A stretch of 64,000 bases of DNA from Diphasiastrum complanatum (GCA_029204225.1 CM055103.1:46040611-46104610); one strand, 5' to 3'. Counted from the first letter of the stretch, positions 23,644 through 35,750 are shown. Notes: generated by a model from the letters alone, not told the origin. Translations and numbers: made by a program.

Positions 23644-24859
23644 TGTTGTAAAGCTACCTTTACAAGCTTTACTTCTGACGCCATCGGCGCCAGCTATGTC
23701 CCCGGCGCCAGCAGCACCCCTGCTGCTCCCGGCGCCACTGTGACCAGAATCCAGCCGGCGCCAAGTTCCTATGGCTGAAAATCTTTGATCGGTTCTAGCG
23801 AAGTCCAGAGAGCTCAGATCGATGTGCAATCACCTCACACGATCTAGGCATGATTAAAGGAAGCCTGGGGATCAATAAAATCTAGAGAGAGAAAATAACT
23901 TTCTAGAAAGAGAAAATCCTAGAGAGAGAAAAATGTGCTTTACCAGCTTGGGTAGAGTGCTTGGTATGAGGGGGGGTGACGAATCACACCAATACTATAG
24001 GGGAGTGCGGGTTGCGACTCAGGACGAGCTCCAACCAAGTCTCAGCCTCCCTTGTTGGAATGTTGTCATGGCTCTCGCTTGGCATGCTAGCGCCCCGGAG
24101 ACTAGGGTCGGTCACACACTTGAAATGTAACCTTCTCAGATTTATCAATAAAGTGAGATTTTCCTCAAAATGACTCTGATTACCTTCTGGGTTTCAGTGT
24201 TCGGTAAAAGCGCCAGTTGTAAGGCCGCTTCCAAATTTTTATGTTGGCACATAGTTGAGGGTCATATCCCGGGACGCCAGCGGTATGCCGTCGAGACCAT
24301 TCGGTCTGTGGCGCCAGCGGTATGCTGTCAGGACCATTTGGTCCAGGAACTGGTTGTCTCCATATCTGTCGCGGCTTGTGGTTCTGAGTGTTCCTTGCAT
24401 GAACGTGAATGAGTTAAGCTCTTGGGGAACGGGCTCTAACCTGTCGGCCGAGTTGGATGGCTTGCTTGGGTGGAAGTTACCTGTTTATTGCTGTCCAGTC
24501 TGGCGTGGTGCCAGGTTGGCTTCCAGCGCTCGTGACGAAGCTTTCAGTTGGTTAAGTCTGATGTGAGTCAGACCGCTTGCTTGGAATGGATGTTACTCGT
24601 TTGTAATGAAGCTTCGAGTTGATCAAGTTTGATGTATGTCGGGCGGCTTGCTTGGAGGGAAGTCACCCACATCGGGGCCCCCGATCTGGCATGGCGCCAG
24701 GTTGGATCTCAATGTTGGTTTTCGAAACTTCAAGTTGGTTAAGTCTGATCGTTGTTGGCGAGTTGGCTGCTTGTATGTCAAGTGGGTTTGGATGGCAAGA
24801 GTTGAAGGCTGGAAAGCTAAGTCGTGGTTCCCGGCTCCCTTTGGGATGCCTGCGCTACA
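23644..24859 (+). repeat. 3' LTR of element A, full length
   Basis: 1216 bases, TGTTGTAAAG ... GCGCTACA. The first 20 bases form a small inverted repeat (TTGTAAAG-CTAC-CTTTACAA). A GGCGCC-rich block follows at about 23680-23760. Confidence 0.88.
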
Positions 24860-26346
24860 GTACCACCCCAAGTACACTCCATGCCACCTACTTCCAAGTA
24901 GGCTTGACCCGTCCCTAGGTCATCACATAATGCACCAGCTGAAGAACATCGTCCATACATCAAATGACATATGATACATGAGCAACTGTAGCATCTCCAT
25001 GAGTGCCACCCCAATGGACTCGTCATCCACATACTATGCTCACCTGATGTCTCCGATCCTGGTCACCATCCTGCTAGACAAGCCGAACTCCAAAGCATGA
25101 CTTGCTGCATCTGGCTCCTAGCATCTGCTCGCTCTCCCTGGCTATGTGCCACCCGACACCATGCCACCGCAAGCATATCCCTACGTCGTCGCTCACGGGA
25201 TCCCGAGACTATTGTCTCCCTGATCGTACTGAGGTATATGGCTCTGAGTGACTCCCTCTAAGCTTACCCATAATCTCACCACCTAAGAATCTGCACCATG
25301 GAAATTTCAACACCTGTTCCAAGCCTAGACTCCTGCAAATACAGCCAAATGCATGAAAGCTATAGGTAGCTTATCCACGCCCGTGATGGTAGATGTCTCC
25401 CCATCGATGCCAATGTCCAAAACTGGCCCCATACTGTAATGCCAACCTGTACTCCCAAATGAGCACACCATGAAGTCCTCGCCATCAGTGTCCCCTACAG
25501 TAGATCGCTAACAAAACACTCACCATAGTGTTTGCCCTCCGATCACACCCCGTGCGATCTCCATCAGCTCTCCAACCTAGAGCTGGCTCTCAAAGCTTCA
25601 CGCTTTGCCCATGTGCGTTTGCAGCGTCCTGATTCCATCATGAATCACCCCTGTAAGTCTTGTCCATGCCAATGACTCAAGTCCAATATGAAATAGCTGC
25701 TCCTTGATGATCATCCCATGTCATTCTGCAGTGCTATCCCTACCAAATATCTCAATGCCATCCATAATCACAAAGATCTGGGCATCTACCTTGTAGTGCC
25801 CCACCTGTATTCCCCCAAGCTAGCTTCAAAGCTGCTCCTATAAATGATTCCAAACCATTCCCTGATAATACACTGAGATGTGAACTCCAAAGCCACCACT
25901 ATAGGATAGCTAGATGGATTAGTGGATCTTTGAAATATTAGATAAGACGGTTAAGGATTTTTTGGAAGGAATAGTTGGTGGTATGGGACATCATTAATCT
26001 TGAAAAAGAAATTCTAGGACTGTAAAGATCTGATTATCAATGGAATATTTTAGTACCTAGTCGTGATATGGAAAAAAGAAGACCATTGATTAAATTCTTG
26101 AATATTTTGTAAAATTCTCAGGTTTAATCTGGATCCCAAGTGGGTATCTCACCATTTACAAAATCGAAAATCCTTAAATCTATTTCTCACTTTCTTAATT
26201 TATCTTTTACTTCTTAGTAATTTTTTGAATATTAGAAATCGGACTAGTTTATATGATTCTGGCCCAACATCTTGGTTACAGGTGCATGCAGTTGAGGACT
26301 TGATTTGGAGACTAGTGGTGTAGCAGCGGACCTACAGGTGACAGGT
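24860..26346. other. Spacer, no gene recognised
   Basis: Starts with the GTACC target-site candidate. The stretch 24865-25870 is less AT-rich than its surroundings, repeats words such as TGCCACC and CTCCATG, and has no long frame. It may be an old decayed repeat, but I cannot classify it. Confidence 0.4.
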
Positions 26347-26574
26347 GTTGGTACGACGGGATACCACAATTTGCGCAAGCCTGGTCATATATTTGACGTA
26401 TTTGTGTTGGTTTGCATGAATGTGTGCTTGCATGTTACCTTGTCACGGGAGTCTAGATCTGTTGGTACGATAGTATACCACAGTTTGTACAAGCTTGGTT
26501 ATATATTTGATGGATTTGTGTTGGTTTGCGTGAATGTGTGTTTGCATGTTACCTTGTCACGGGAGTCTAGATCT
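26347..26574 (+). repeat. 114-base tandem duplication in an open frame
   Basis: Two copies (26347-26460, 26461-26574), each GTTGGTACGA ... GGGAGTCTAGATCT. The period is exactly 38 codons, so the surrounding frame (26305-26685) stays open across both. The encoded text (repeat of VCMNVCLHVTLSRESRS) resembles nothing I know. I treat it as a repeat, not a gene. Confidence 0.85.
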
Positions 26575-26995
26575 GAGCCGAAGTTGTATGTGTTTATGCA
26601 TTTGCTACATATGAAACAAAATAGTCATTTTATGCTCGTTGACTTGTCATCGTATCTACTAGTTGTGTATCTAGTGAGGGTATAGTCTTATGGTGGTAGT
26701 AAGATTTCCTCAGGTTGAGCCTCAGTCGCTCATTTATGTCAGCTTTATAGGTCTGTGCTTCTAAGTGCCTCAGTCGGATTGGAGACAAGTTAGCTGGTCG
26801 AAAGTGTGGTAGACTCTCTATATGAGCATTGTGTTTACATGATACTTTGTGTGCCAAAACTGGTGGTTTCATGGTGTGCTTGAGTGTGAGTCAAGTACAG
26901 GCTAGATGGAAGATGCATAACATCTTTTGGACACTCCAGACACTGCTGTAGTTTATTTATTTACTCCTATCACATTTAGCTTAAGGGAGACTAAG

Positions 26996-27466
26996 TTAGA
27001 AATCGGTTTTGATCTGATTCATTAGTATAAGCTCTAAATGTGATATTGTAATTAGTGTACAATTAATTAGCTTTTTTGTATTTGGTTGTTATCGGTACGT
27101 GACCCACTATCATCATATTAGTAGGGCACCGATCCCGTAGCCGGCTATTTGGGTTAGCCGAGTAGCCATACTTATAGGAAATTAGCCTGTACATTAGTGG
27201 ATTGCGGTTTCGTAATGCTACACTCAGGGGCATGTCCTGGGTTTGTCAGTATTTTAGCCCATGTTGGGCCTTTTAGTTAGACAGGTGCCTTTTAGTGTGT
27301 TGACACTTGTCGAGCTCATGCATGTTGGGGCTTTTGGTGTATGTACAATTTTCTCTTTGTAATACAAAGTTTTTGTTGTGCCATCTTTGAGAGCTTGTGA
27401 GGAGTGTCTATGGTGATTGATTTTGATGTGATCTACATATTGCATTAGATCCTAACAGGATTTTAA
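26996..27466 (+). repeat. Possible decayed LTR (Copia type)
   Basis: Ends GATCCTAACA and begins near GTTAGAAATC, which would be a worn TGTTAG...CTAACA pair of LTR ends. A polyadenylation-like TTGTAATACAAAG lies at about 27357, and a purine-rich TTAAGGGAGACTAAG lies directly upstream. No partner LTR or target-site duplication was found, so this is tentative. Confidence 0.35.
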
Positions 27467-28690
27467 CAATATAAATTTAATTTGAATTTTTAACTATCTA
27501 CCAAACCACATTCTTAATAATAAACATTGAAGTAGGACACGATGTGCTATCTTTTTGTTGAATCATGACAAAAAAGAAACTCGCAAAATACCAAGGCCCC
27601 ATGGATTTCACTTGTCCATATCTTGAGATTTTACTTGCAATTGTTTTTCTGAGAAATATTATTCTATGCACCATCGTAAAAATAAAAATGATAAAGTGCC
27701 TTAATTTTCATAATAATTATTTCACCATGTGCATGGAACCTTGAATGGACAACAACTTTCACATTATTTTTGAAGAACTTCAAGTAGTGGCCCAGTGCAT
27801 GATCTTTTTAAAATTTATCAACAAAAGATCTTAGAATTGCAAACCCATCAAGGTAGAGAGTTTTTTATAATGAAGAGAATATTTAAGTTCCAAGATAAAA
27901 TCTAGTTTAGAATATTGAGTAATACAATACAACACACAGAACTTATGCAATTCACATTGTCTTCTTTGATGACTATTTTGTAGTCAATGTTATGACCATC
28001 TGTCAATGTTGATGAAGTCTAAACATAGACACTTGGTTTTGGAAATCTAAGTTGAATATGGAATCTGATAAATTTTTTTTCAATAGGTAGATTGATTGCA
28101 CTTCTAACCTTTTTTTTTCAATCAAACATTCACATTTATATATATTATCTAAAAATTATGTACTACTATGTGAGTGAATTGAGATTAGAGTAATGTTTAT
28201 TTAGATGTGTTTGCGTAAATAACCAGTCTAATTTCAACTCAACTTTAGAGTATTCATAGTTTAAGATTTTAGTTTCGATGTTTTTTTCGTTTTATGTTAA
28301 TTATGCTTCCTAATTTCTACTTAATCATCTTACTTTCAATATCTTAAAATTTTGGATTGTCTTTATCATATTATATAATACTCTTTCTCAATAATCAAAC
28401 TATGCATCCAACGCTTGTCGCGGTTTCTGACGTGATTTGTGACGGATAATTGCGCCTTTGATTTGTCTAATGATATATGTCTTTTTTTTTAATTTACATA
28501 ATTTGATTGAACGTTTTAGACAATCCAAAATAAATAAAACATAAATTTATAGAAATTTCAAAAAGTGTTCACAACTAGAAATTACATAAGTCCATTTCAA
28601 ATTGAAAATTATCTTTGCCACACACATGTTGAGGTGAAAATATACTTTTACATTAATTGACACTAATAAAACTAAAAAAAAGTCCAATCA

Positions 28691-28694
<4 letters not shown>
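27467..28694. other. AT-rich spacer
   Basis: Very AT-rich, with no open frame or motif recognised. Confidence 0.5.

Positions 28695-28772
<78 letters not shown>
28695..28772. repeat. (TA)n microsatellite
   Basis: About 39 TA units with a single CA interruption near 28758. Confidence 0.97.
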
Positions 28773-28773
<1 letters not shown>

Positions 28774-28879
28774 CTCGATACAATGTAAGGATGCTGCTAG
28801 CCTAGTCTACTTTCCCTATGTCACACCTAGACCCTACTCTTTGACTATTCATAGATACCACATACAAGCCTTTTTTTAT

Positions 28880-29366
28880 TACACACACACAAGCACACAC
28901 ACACTCACATGCACACATACACACACACACACATACATAAACATACACACACAAACATACATATGTATACACGTACACATACTCACATGCACACACATAC
29001 ACCCATACACATATACATAAACACCCATAGACATACACATACACACAGACATCCATAGACATACACATACACTTATCACAGACATACACATATATACACA
29101 TACATAAACATACACATATATATACACACACATTTTACATACACATACGCACATATACTTACACATACACACATACATATAGACAGACATACACATATAA
29201 TACATATACATATGCATACACATGCATATGCACATTCACGTAGACATACACATATACATACACACAAATACACACACACACACATATAAATCTACATATA
29301 CATACACATACATATAAATATATATATACATACACATATACATATACATACATATATGTATATGTA
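28880..29366. repeat. CA/TACA-rich compound microsatellite
   Basis: Nearly 490 bases of ACACAC, ACATAC and ATACAC words. Minus-strand frames across it encode only Cys/Val/Tyr/Met strings and are not genes. Confidence 0.95.
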
Positions 29367-30506
29367 ATGGATACTTGTGGCATCGAGAAAATTGTGAATT
29401 TCTCAGCTTCGGTGGGGTTTTGAAGCTTTCTCTGCAAAGTTGAACCGTGTGTGGTAAAATCCTTACCAAATCGCATGCCGTCAGTCCCATCAGATTGGTA
29501 GGACTAGGGCGACCTCAGGGAGGTTGAATTTTTAAGAAAAAACTCAGAGTAAAGTTGAGAATTGCTTGGAAAAGAGCTGAAGAAGGGTTTCTTGGTAAAA
29601 ATCAGAAAACTGTTAGAAAAACCAGCTGTTCTCAGTCGTTCCAAGGCCAAATACAGATCTTAAAAGTTCCTCCAGGGCGCAAAGATAGGGCGCAACCAGC
29701 TACAAATTCAGATTGGATCGAAAACGCTCCAGAATCGCGCAAGAACAAGCTGATTTGGCTTGAAAAGAAGCAAGACATCAGGAAAGAGGAGGAGAGGCCG
29801 TGGAGGCCGTGAGGACTGGTCGCGCGCTTCAAAACCAAAGAACACAGTGTTCCAAAGTGAGACATGCCTGCAAGCGCATGGATCAACGCACAAAAGCGCC
29901 CAGGACCGTTGGATCTCCAGTCACACAGATATGTGGTAAGTATCGAGCCTCCAAGAACAATTGTGGGTCGTTGGATCCAAGGAAGCCGTTGGATTGAGGT
30001 GAAAGGGGCTTTGAAAGGATCTGAAGGCCATTGAAGGAAGATTGGCCATTCAACTTCATTAAAAATTTTCAAACTAAAATTGGAGTTGGGTCCCTTCACA
30101 TGTGAAAGGTGAAATTTCTTCAAGGTGAAGAAACAGTTCAAAAGTTCAAAAAGCCCTTATTTTCTAGTTCTTTAGCCTATTTTGACCAGACGAAAGGCTA
30201 TAACCTCCAAACGAAGGCACCCGGACTGTACCTGCAAGTATGCTACCGCAAAACAGAGTGATTGTAGCGGAGAAAGTGTTCAGAGCACACCAAAAGTGAT
30301 TTCACCATTTCATTGGGCACGTAGTTGAGAGTCGGTGACGAGGAGCATTTTGGAAGGCGACGCCAATTTGGCTTTCAATTTGGCAGAAAAGCAGTGGGTG
30401 GCCTGATAAGCCAAAAATTGCAGGTCGTTATTTTCAACTTCTGACATCACAGTTGGCCTCGACATACATTTTATAGCCTACAGTTACAGTTTTACACAAT
30501 ATCGGG
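29367..30506. other. Probable leader of a truncated Copia element
   Basis: No coding motif, moderately GC-balanced. It directly precedes a Copia-type gag start at 30507, so it is probably that element's LTR/leader remnant. I could not find LTR ends or a primer-binding site. Confidence 0.3.
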
Positions 30507-30674
30507 ATGGCAAACATGCGAGAGTCCGTGTTGAGTGAAAATAACAAATTGGAAGGGATTTTCAACTATGTGGTGTGGAAATTTAAAATGAAAAACATAC
30601 TGATAGAGAAGGAACTGTGGGATGTCATCACAAGTGATGAGAGAAGACCGCCAAATGAAGCGGACATTAAAGTG
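30507..30674 (+). pseudogene. Copia gag N-terminus, cut by gypsy LTR
   Basis: The start MANMRESVLSENNKLEGIFN is followed by YVVWKFKMKNILIEKELWDV, the conserved opening of Copia gag (typically Y-WK-KM--LL----LW-VI). The frame is broken at 30675, where the gypsy LTR begins. This Copia copy was therefore there first. The rest of it is not found at the far side of the gypsy complex. Confidence 0.7.
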
Positions 30675-31484
30675 TGTTGGGGGTATTAAAGTGTAAATAA
30701 ATAAAAATTGTCCAATAAATGTGTTGCGAGGGCATGGCATCCTACGCGTATAAGCCCATGGCCCAATGAGCATGCAAGCCTAAGTGTAAATAAAATAAAA
30801 TAGACTTGGGCCTTTGAATTAAAATAAAACTAGAGGCCCAAAGTCATTTTTAAACTTAGAGATTACTTTTTAGAGATGGGTCCAAATTGGGACTCACATG
30901 AATCTTGTGAATTTCAATGTACTTTTTATGGACCCTTGGATCAAGTTGGGCCCAAGATGAATGGATAGGATCAATGTAAATATTAGCCAATAGGATTTTT
31001 GGGCAAGGGCCTTCCCCATTTTATAAAAAGGCACCAATTGTGCACTATTTTCATGCTTAATAGAGAGGAGGAGACTCTATCATTTTGAGAGCTCAAGCAT
31101 CCTCATGTGCTAATCACTCTTGCTTATGCTATTGTTGTGATTGCTTGTTATTGTCATTTTCCATGCTTTTTGGTTTATGCTAGTTAAGGTTTTTCCATGA
31201 GCAATGACATTGAGCATTTGAGCTAACCTCCATCTCATCTCTCTCTCTTTCTCTCTTCTTCTTCTTCTTCTCCTTCTATTCTATCCTCTCTCTTCACCCA
31301 AAATCATGATGAAGTTAGTTTAGGGGAGTAGAGTCAGTGTGAGCAGTGTTAAGGGAGGTAGAGTTAGATGCAAAATAGGAAACTAACTAAAAGTAGCATC
31401 TATGCATAGTTAGGTACCTATCCAGTGATCTAACACTTGTTGACAGGCGGGAGGGCTATACTACGCAAGATCTTCGACCCAACA
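30675..31484 (+). repeat. 5' LTR of the gypsy complex
   Basis: 810 bases, TGTTGGGGGTATT ... CGACCCAACA. It matches 56126-56743 with roughly 97% identity by eye over about 610 bases. It contains a TATAAAAAGG box near 31020, a pyrimidine-rich CT/CTT tract near 31230-31280 and the LTR end next to a primer-binding site. It interrupts a Copia gag. Confidence 0.88.
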
Positions 31485-31485
31485 G

Positions 31486-31503
31486 TGGCATCGTTGCCGG
31501 AGA
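31486..31503 (+). other. Primer-binding site, tRNA-Asp type
   Basis: TGGCATCGTTGCCGGAGA follows the LTR by one base. Athila/Tat-group gypsy elements of plants commonly have TGGCGCCGTTGCCGGGGA, complementary to tRNA-Asp. The few differences fit a related but worn site. Confidence 0.7.
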
Positions 31504-31849
31504 AGGTTTTCACTAACTAGTTTAGTTGTATTTTAGCTATTTTCTTGCTTTTTAGAGTAGTTTTAGGTAGATTTTTGGGAGTTTAGAGTTAGTTTTCTAT
31601 TTTTTTTGGTGTTTGGACTGTTCGCAGCTAGTAGAGGAGGTGTGAGAGGGTAGAGGAGGCCCTGAACAGCCTCTAAGGGCTTGAAACCCAAACCAACCAA
31701 CCAAAAAACCCAAAAAAACACACCAATCTGTAATTTTGGAGGAAAAAAGAGCCTAAAATCTCATCAGATTTTAATATCTCCAAAGCTAGTGCAAATTAAC
31801 CCTTGCATGATTGGCAGCAGCTCCAGGGTACTGTCCCAGACCTGCATAG

Positions 31850-32585
31850 AAGCCTGCGAGAGTTAGTTCCAAGCAGATTGCAAAAATCATAAAAAATTCA
31901 AAACACTCTTGAAAAAATCCAAAAAAATTCAAATCTTCATAAGAACTCTTGCAGAGCCCTCTAAAGTTCCATCTCAGTGAGACCAGGACATAGAAGAGCT
32001 TGTGAGAGTTTGTTTGATGTCTAAGTGTCTGTGCGAGAGTTCCCAGTGAAAAAAAGATGGGAAAGTACCAATGAACCCTCGCAGACACTAAATTTTTTAG
32101 TTCCAGTGGGAAGGAACTCTCGCAGAGGATTTTGAAATTCCATCTCAGTGAGACCAGGACACATAAGAGCTTGCGAGAGTTGGTTTGATTCCAGTGAGTA
32201 GAAAATTGGGTTTAAGTGCAAAAAAATCACTAAAAAGTGAAGATTCAGCAAATCCTTCCAGTAAGAACTCTCGCAGACCCTCTCAATCGATTCAGAATGT
32301 TAATTTCCATCTGTGATGAAGTCTGCGAGAGTTAGTTTTGAGATTCGGTGAAGATCAAGCCAAAAAAGTGGTTTTGAACCATTGTAGATAGTAAAATTTT
32401 CACTTCTTGCGAGAGTTAACTCTCGTAGAGAATTCTATAGTGAGATCTGACCCAGATCGAGCTATTGTGAGCCTTGCAAGAGTTACTTCCCAAAGATCTG
32501 AAAGATATCGTTTTTTTTATCTACAAAAATAACTATAGAACCCTCACACAGCCAAGCCTCGCACAAGAGAACCCTCGCAGACTAG
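31850..32585 (+). repeat. Array of GCGAGAGTT / AACYCTCGC motifs in the leader
   Basis: More than a dozen copies of a motif of about 10-13 bases, in both orientations (TGCGAGAGTTAG, AACTCTCGCAGA, ACCCTCGCAGAC), spaced 30-90 bases apart between LTR and gag. One pair forms a perfect palindrome (CGAGAGTTAACTCTCG, about 32408). The same motif recurs at 36.6-36.9 kb. Function unknown. Confidence 0.75.
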
Positions 32586-32857
32586 ATCAATGATCTGCAT
32601 CAGATCCAGCTACTGTCAAAATCTCAGGTCAATCAGTGCAAGGAGTAAAAAGTTATTAAGGAAAAACCATCGTAAAAGGCCTAAAATTCACTTTCGGCCG
32701 ATCAGATTGATCAGATCCTTAAAGATCCAGACAACATCCTATTGTATAAGCAAGATCCAATCACTTTGGAACCCACCATCGGATGAATCTGAGATCGGGA
32801 TGATCAATAGCACGAACGATAGTAAATCAAGCACCACGCCTTCCCAGATTAGCAATT

Positions 32858-35400
32858 GTGCAACAAGAGGCAGAACCGGAACCAACACCAATGGATCCAA
32901 TGGGCCAACTCATACCTGTCGTTCCCTTGCAAGCAGTCCGGAGAGCACCACGGATGAAAATACCAAAATACGACGGATCATCAGATTCCATCCGATTCCT
33001 CCAGATCTACGAGCAGGCTTGTGAAATCTACGGCAAACGGACACTTGCGAAAAAGCTGATGTTGTTTCCCATGTCCTTATTAACAGTGCCTCAAGATTGG
33101 TTTTTTAACCTGTCAGAGCAAGAAAAATCCACCTGAGAAGCGGTTAAAGCGGCTCTCATTACGCGCTTTAAACCAAGAAAGTTCTTGGAAGACCCATTTC
33201 TCTTGCTGAGCAAAGTCAAGATGGGAAAACAAGAAAGGGTCAGGGACTATATTGAACAGGTCAAACATCTACGATCCGAGTGCGGTGCAGCCCTAACTCC
33301 CGATCATGCGGTGACCATGTGGTTCCTAGCCAGACTACCACGAAGCATCAGAAGAGAACTAAAACGACGGGAGCAGTATGCTACTCTGCAAGAAGCTATG
33401 GAAGATCCCATCAGGGAAGAGGACGAGGGATCTGACGACGAATATCCATCCACCCACACTCCTACTCCCTCGAATGCATCATCATCATCAAACGCATCCT
33501 CTCTATCCACAGAACTGCTATTGGAACAAATGACAAAATTACACAAACAACAGATAGAGCAACTTACGGCACAGTTTGACCAGAAACTGAAAGCCTTACA
33601 AGGAGCTGTAGCAGTAACGCCACATCAATCGGAACCAAACCAGCTATAGTATCCACGACGGGAGAATGTATGGTGTTCAGTGTGCATGCAAAACCATACA
33701 ACGAATGAGTGTCCAGTCCCAAAGCAAAATCTAAGACTGACACACCGATTCTGCCATCTGTGCAATGCAACATCGCACGATACAGAATTTTGCCCGTTTA
33801 ACCCCCGGATTGTTCAACAGAAGAGAAGTCCTTATTAGGCTTCTTATCCTTACCATCAAGGGGCACCCAATGCGACACCAAGGTACGGTGCACCGAATCA
33901 ACAACGTATGGCCTTACCTGCACCACCAGGGCTAGTCAATCAACAAGTGGCCCATGTAAACCTGACAACAGCGGAACCAGAGATTCAAATGTCACTCAAC
34001 CTGAGTAGCAGCAATGGTATAGACTAGATGAAACATTTATAAATCCTGCCATAAATGAATATGTTGCAGCCTATGCAGCTCAAACTCAGCGTCAAGACGG
34101 AAGAAACTACGGCTACTACGGATGTGGCGAAGGACACAGAATTGCGAAATGTCCCTACAAGGGACAATATACATCCTTCTGCCGAGAATGCGGTTATGGA
34201 CATTGTTACAAGAATTGTCCATTTAAACCTGGAACCAGTGCACCTCTCAACTTCATTGCGATACAACAACCAGCAGTTCCAACAGGGATGCCATCGAAAA
34301 GACACCAATTCCACACTCCTGTGTTAGTTGTTATGCGAGCACAGAAGAGGAAGGAAGTGGCTCCCTCACCACCACCCTCGGTCATTGACGACCAACCCTC
34401 AACTTCAGCGCCATATCCAAATGTGAGGAAAAAAAAAATAGTACCAGAAAATAAGACACTGGGTACAGAAAGCACAAGCGGAGGAAAAAGAGCAAGAAAG
34501 GGACAATCCCACGGAACCTCCAATTGGCATCGAACGGGTACCGCAAGCAGGCTCACCACTACGCACTAATCAGAATGATCGGTTGCACCAACATGAACCA
34601 CCTTTTCACATGGTAGAGCCCGAGGAACCACGCACTAAAAGGCTCACACTTTTACTATCAAGCCGTGTTAGTTTATCACTCGAAAAACTACTACAGATTG
34701 CACCACAGGCGAAAAGCCTTCTAGTTGAATGGGCCAAAGCGGATGAGGAGCCAGTAGCGCCTGAGCTCATATATTGTACGGGCTATGAAGAAACAAGTAA
34801 TGTCCTCCACATCGGGGCAGCGTGGGAAAGTGAGGAACACAACATCACTTTGCCAATCAAACACAAGAGATACGAGGACGAAGCAGCAGTAGTAGATGGA
34901 AGATCGGGTGTCAATTTGATCTCCACTACTTTGTATGAAAAATGGGGTTTACAAGGATTAAAGCCAGCAAGATTTGCCATCAAGCTAGCGGATCAATCCT
35001 GTGTGAAACCAAAAGGTGTAGTTGTCGATATCCTTGTAAAGATAGCAGGCATGCAGTTTGTGATTACTTTTGTAGTCATGGATATACCTGAATCTCCAAC
35101 TGCATACCGTGTTTTACTAGGAAGACCATAGTTGAGGATTGTGCAAGTAGTACACAACTGGGGTACGAAAAAACTCAGCTTTGAGAATAGAGGCTGTAAA
35201 GGTTGATCCAACGACATGGGTGGTAAAACCTATTGCACCCAAGACTGATGACGGATCATCTATGACAGATCACACGATTGATTGCCCAAGGCCAGCCAAG
35301 AGGGTCACTATGATTCAAAAATGGATGTCATGAGATGGATGGATGCATTAGCAACTATTGACTGTCGGACATATCGAAAAGCAAATGCTCAGTATCACAT
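32858..35400 (+). pseudogene. Ty3/gypsy gag-protease, copy 1, degenerate
   Basis: A gag domain (MKIPKYDGSSDSIRFLQIYE through QDWFF, then RVRDYIEQVKHLR and FLARLPRSIRRELKRR) is split by a stop near 33135. It is followed by an acidic/Ser-rich linker, a Gln-rich coiled segment and CCHC-type knuckles at about 33675-33800 (CSVCMQNHTTNEC, CHLCNATSHDTEFC) and 34110-34215 (YGCGEGHRIAKC, CRECGYGHCYKNC). The protease region (about 34860-35130) has VVDGRSGVNLIS where copy 2 has IDGGSGVNLIS, and it ends LLGRP before a stop. Several in-frame stops make it non-functional. Homologous gag-protease sequence continues to about 35400, where it switches to an unrelated fragment. No reverse transcriptase follows. 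Confidence 0.82.
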
Positions 35401-35404
35401 TTAG

Positions 35405-35750
35405 CTACCAGAGATACACGAAAATTGAAGGTACGTGGCTACCACTGGATCAAGACTTTGAACTAAATGGTCAAACACACCGAATGGAGGTAAGCATTAT
35501 CTACAATGAGGAATATTTGACTATGGTTGAGGTGGAAGAGCATTGAAGCTTGATTTTATCAGAACAGAGCTCATGCTATTACAAACCAATCTACCAACAT
35601 ATTTTAGATTTATCATCAACGAAAGACTCGTAAGTACTTTATGTTTATTGCCATTTCAAAATAGAACAAATAAATAGAAAATGTCATCATTTACAATTGC
35701 ACATTCACTAATATTTGTCATGTCACATATGCAAAAAAGACAGGAGCTGA
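35405..35750 (+). pseudogene. Captured fragment of the unknown 1.4-2.8 kb gene family
   Basis: The text here (YTKIEG, LDQDFE, IIYNEEYLTMVEVEE, then FRFIINERL) aligns with the minus-strand gene at 2065-1820 (MYTKPQQ, LDQDLE, IIYNDELLTCVEVEEDW, FKFISNGKL). Both are interrupted right after the NxxL codon by GTAAGT. After about 105 bases (104 in the other copy) both resume with KRQEL / RKRHEL. Here the acceptor has become GCAA, and a stop or frameshift sits at 35544. The fragment lies between gypsy protease and integrase sequence, where reverse transcriptase and RNase H should be. An intron kept in place suggests capture from DNA or unspliced RNA. Confidence 0.72.

Larger units (their letters stand above)
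20208..24859 (+). mobile_element. Non-autonomous LTR element A (LARD-like), plus strand
   Basis: The order is 5' LTR 20208-21354 (lacking about its first 65 bases), primer-binding site 21357-21369, internal region 21355-23643, purine tract and full 3' LTR 23644-24859. Its internal region is an inverted near-copy of element B's and likewise has no recognisable gag or pol. The two LTRs look about 97-98% alike by eye, implying a fairly recent insertion. GTACC follows the 3' LTR at 24860-24864. Mobilisation would depend on an autonomous partner not identified here. Confidence 0.87.

Noticed and set aside
27061-27466. A complete Copia element ending here
   Set aside because: Only one worn LTR-like stretch is visible, with no partner LTR, duplication or coding part; kept as a low-confidence LTR remnant.
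28802-29490. Several minus-strand frames rich in Cys, Val and Tyr
   Set aside because: Products of the CA/TACA microsatellite; no start context, splice logic or conserved motif.
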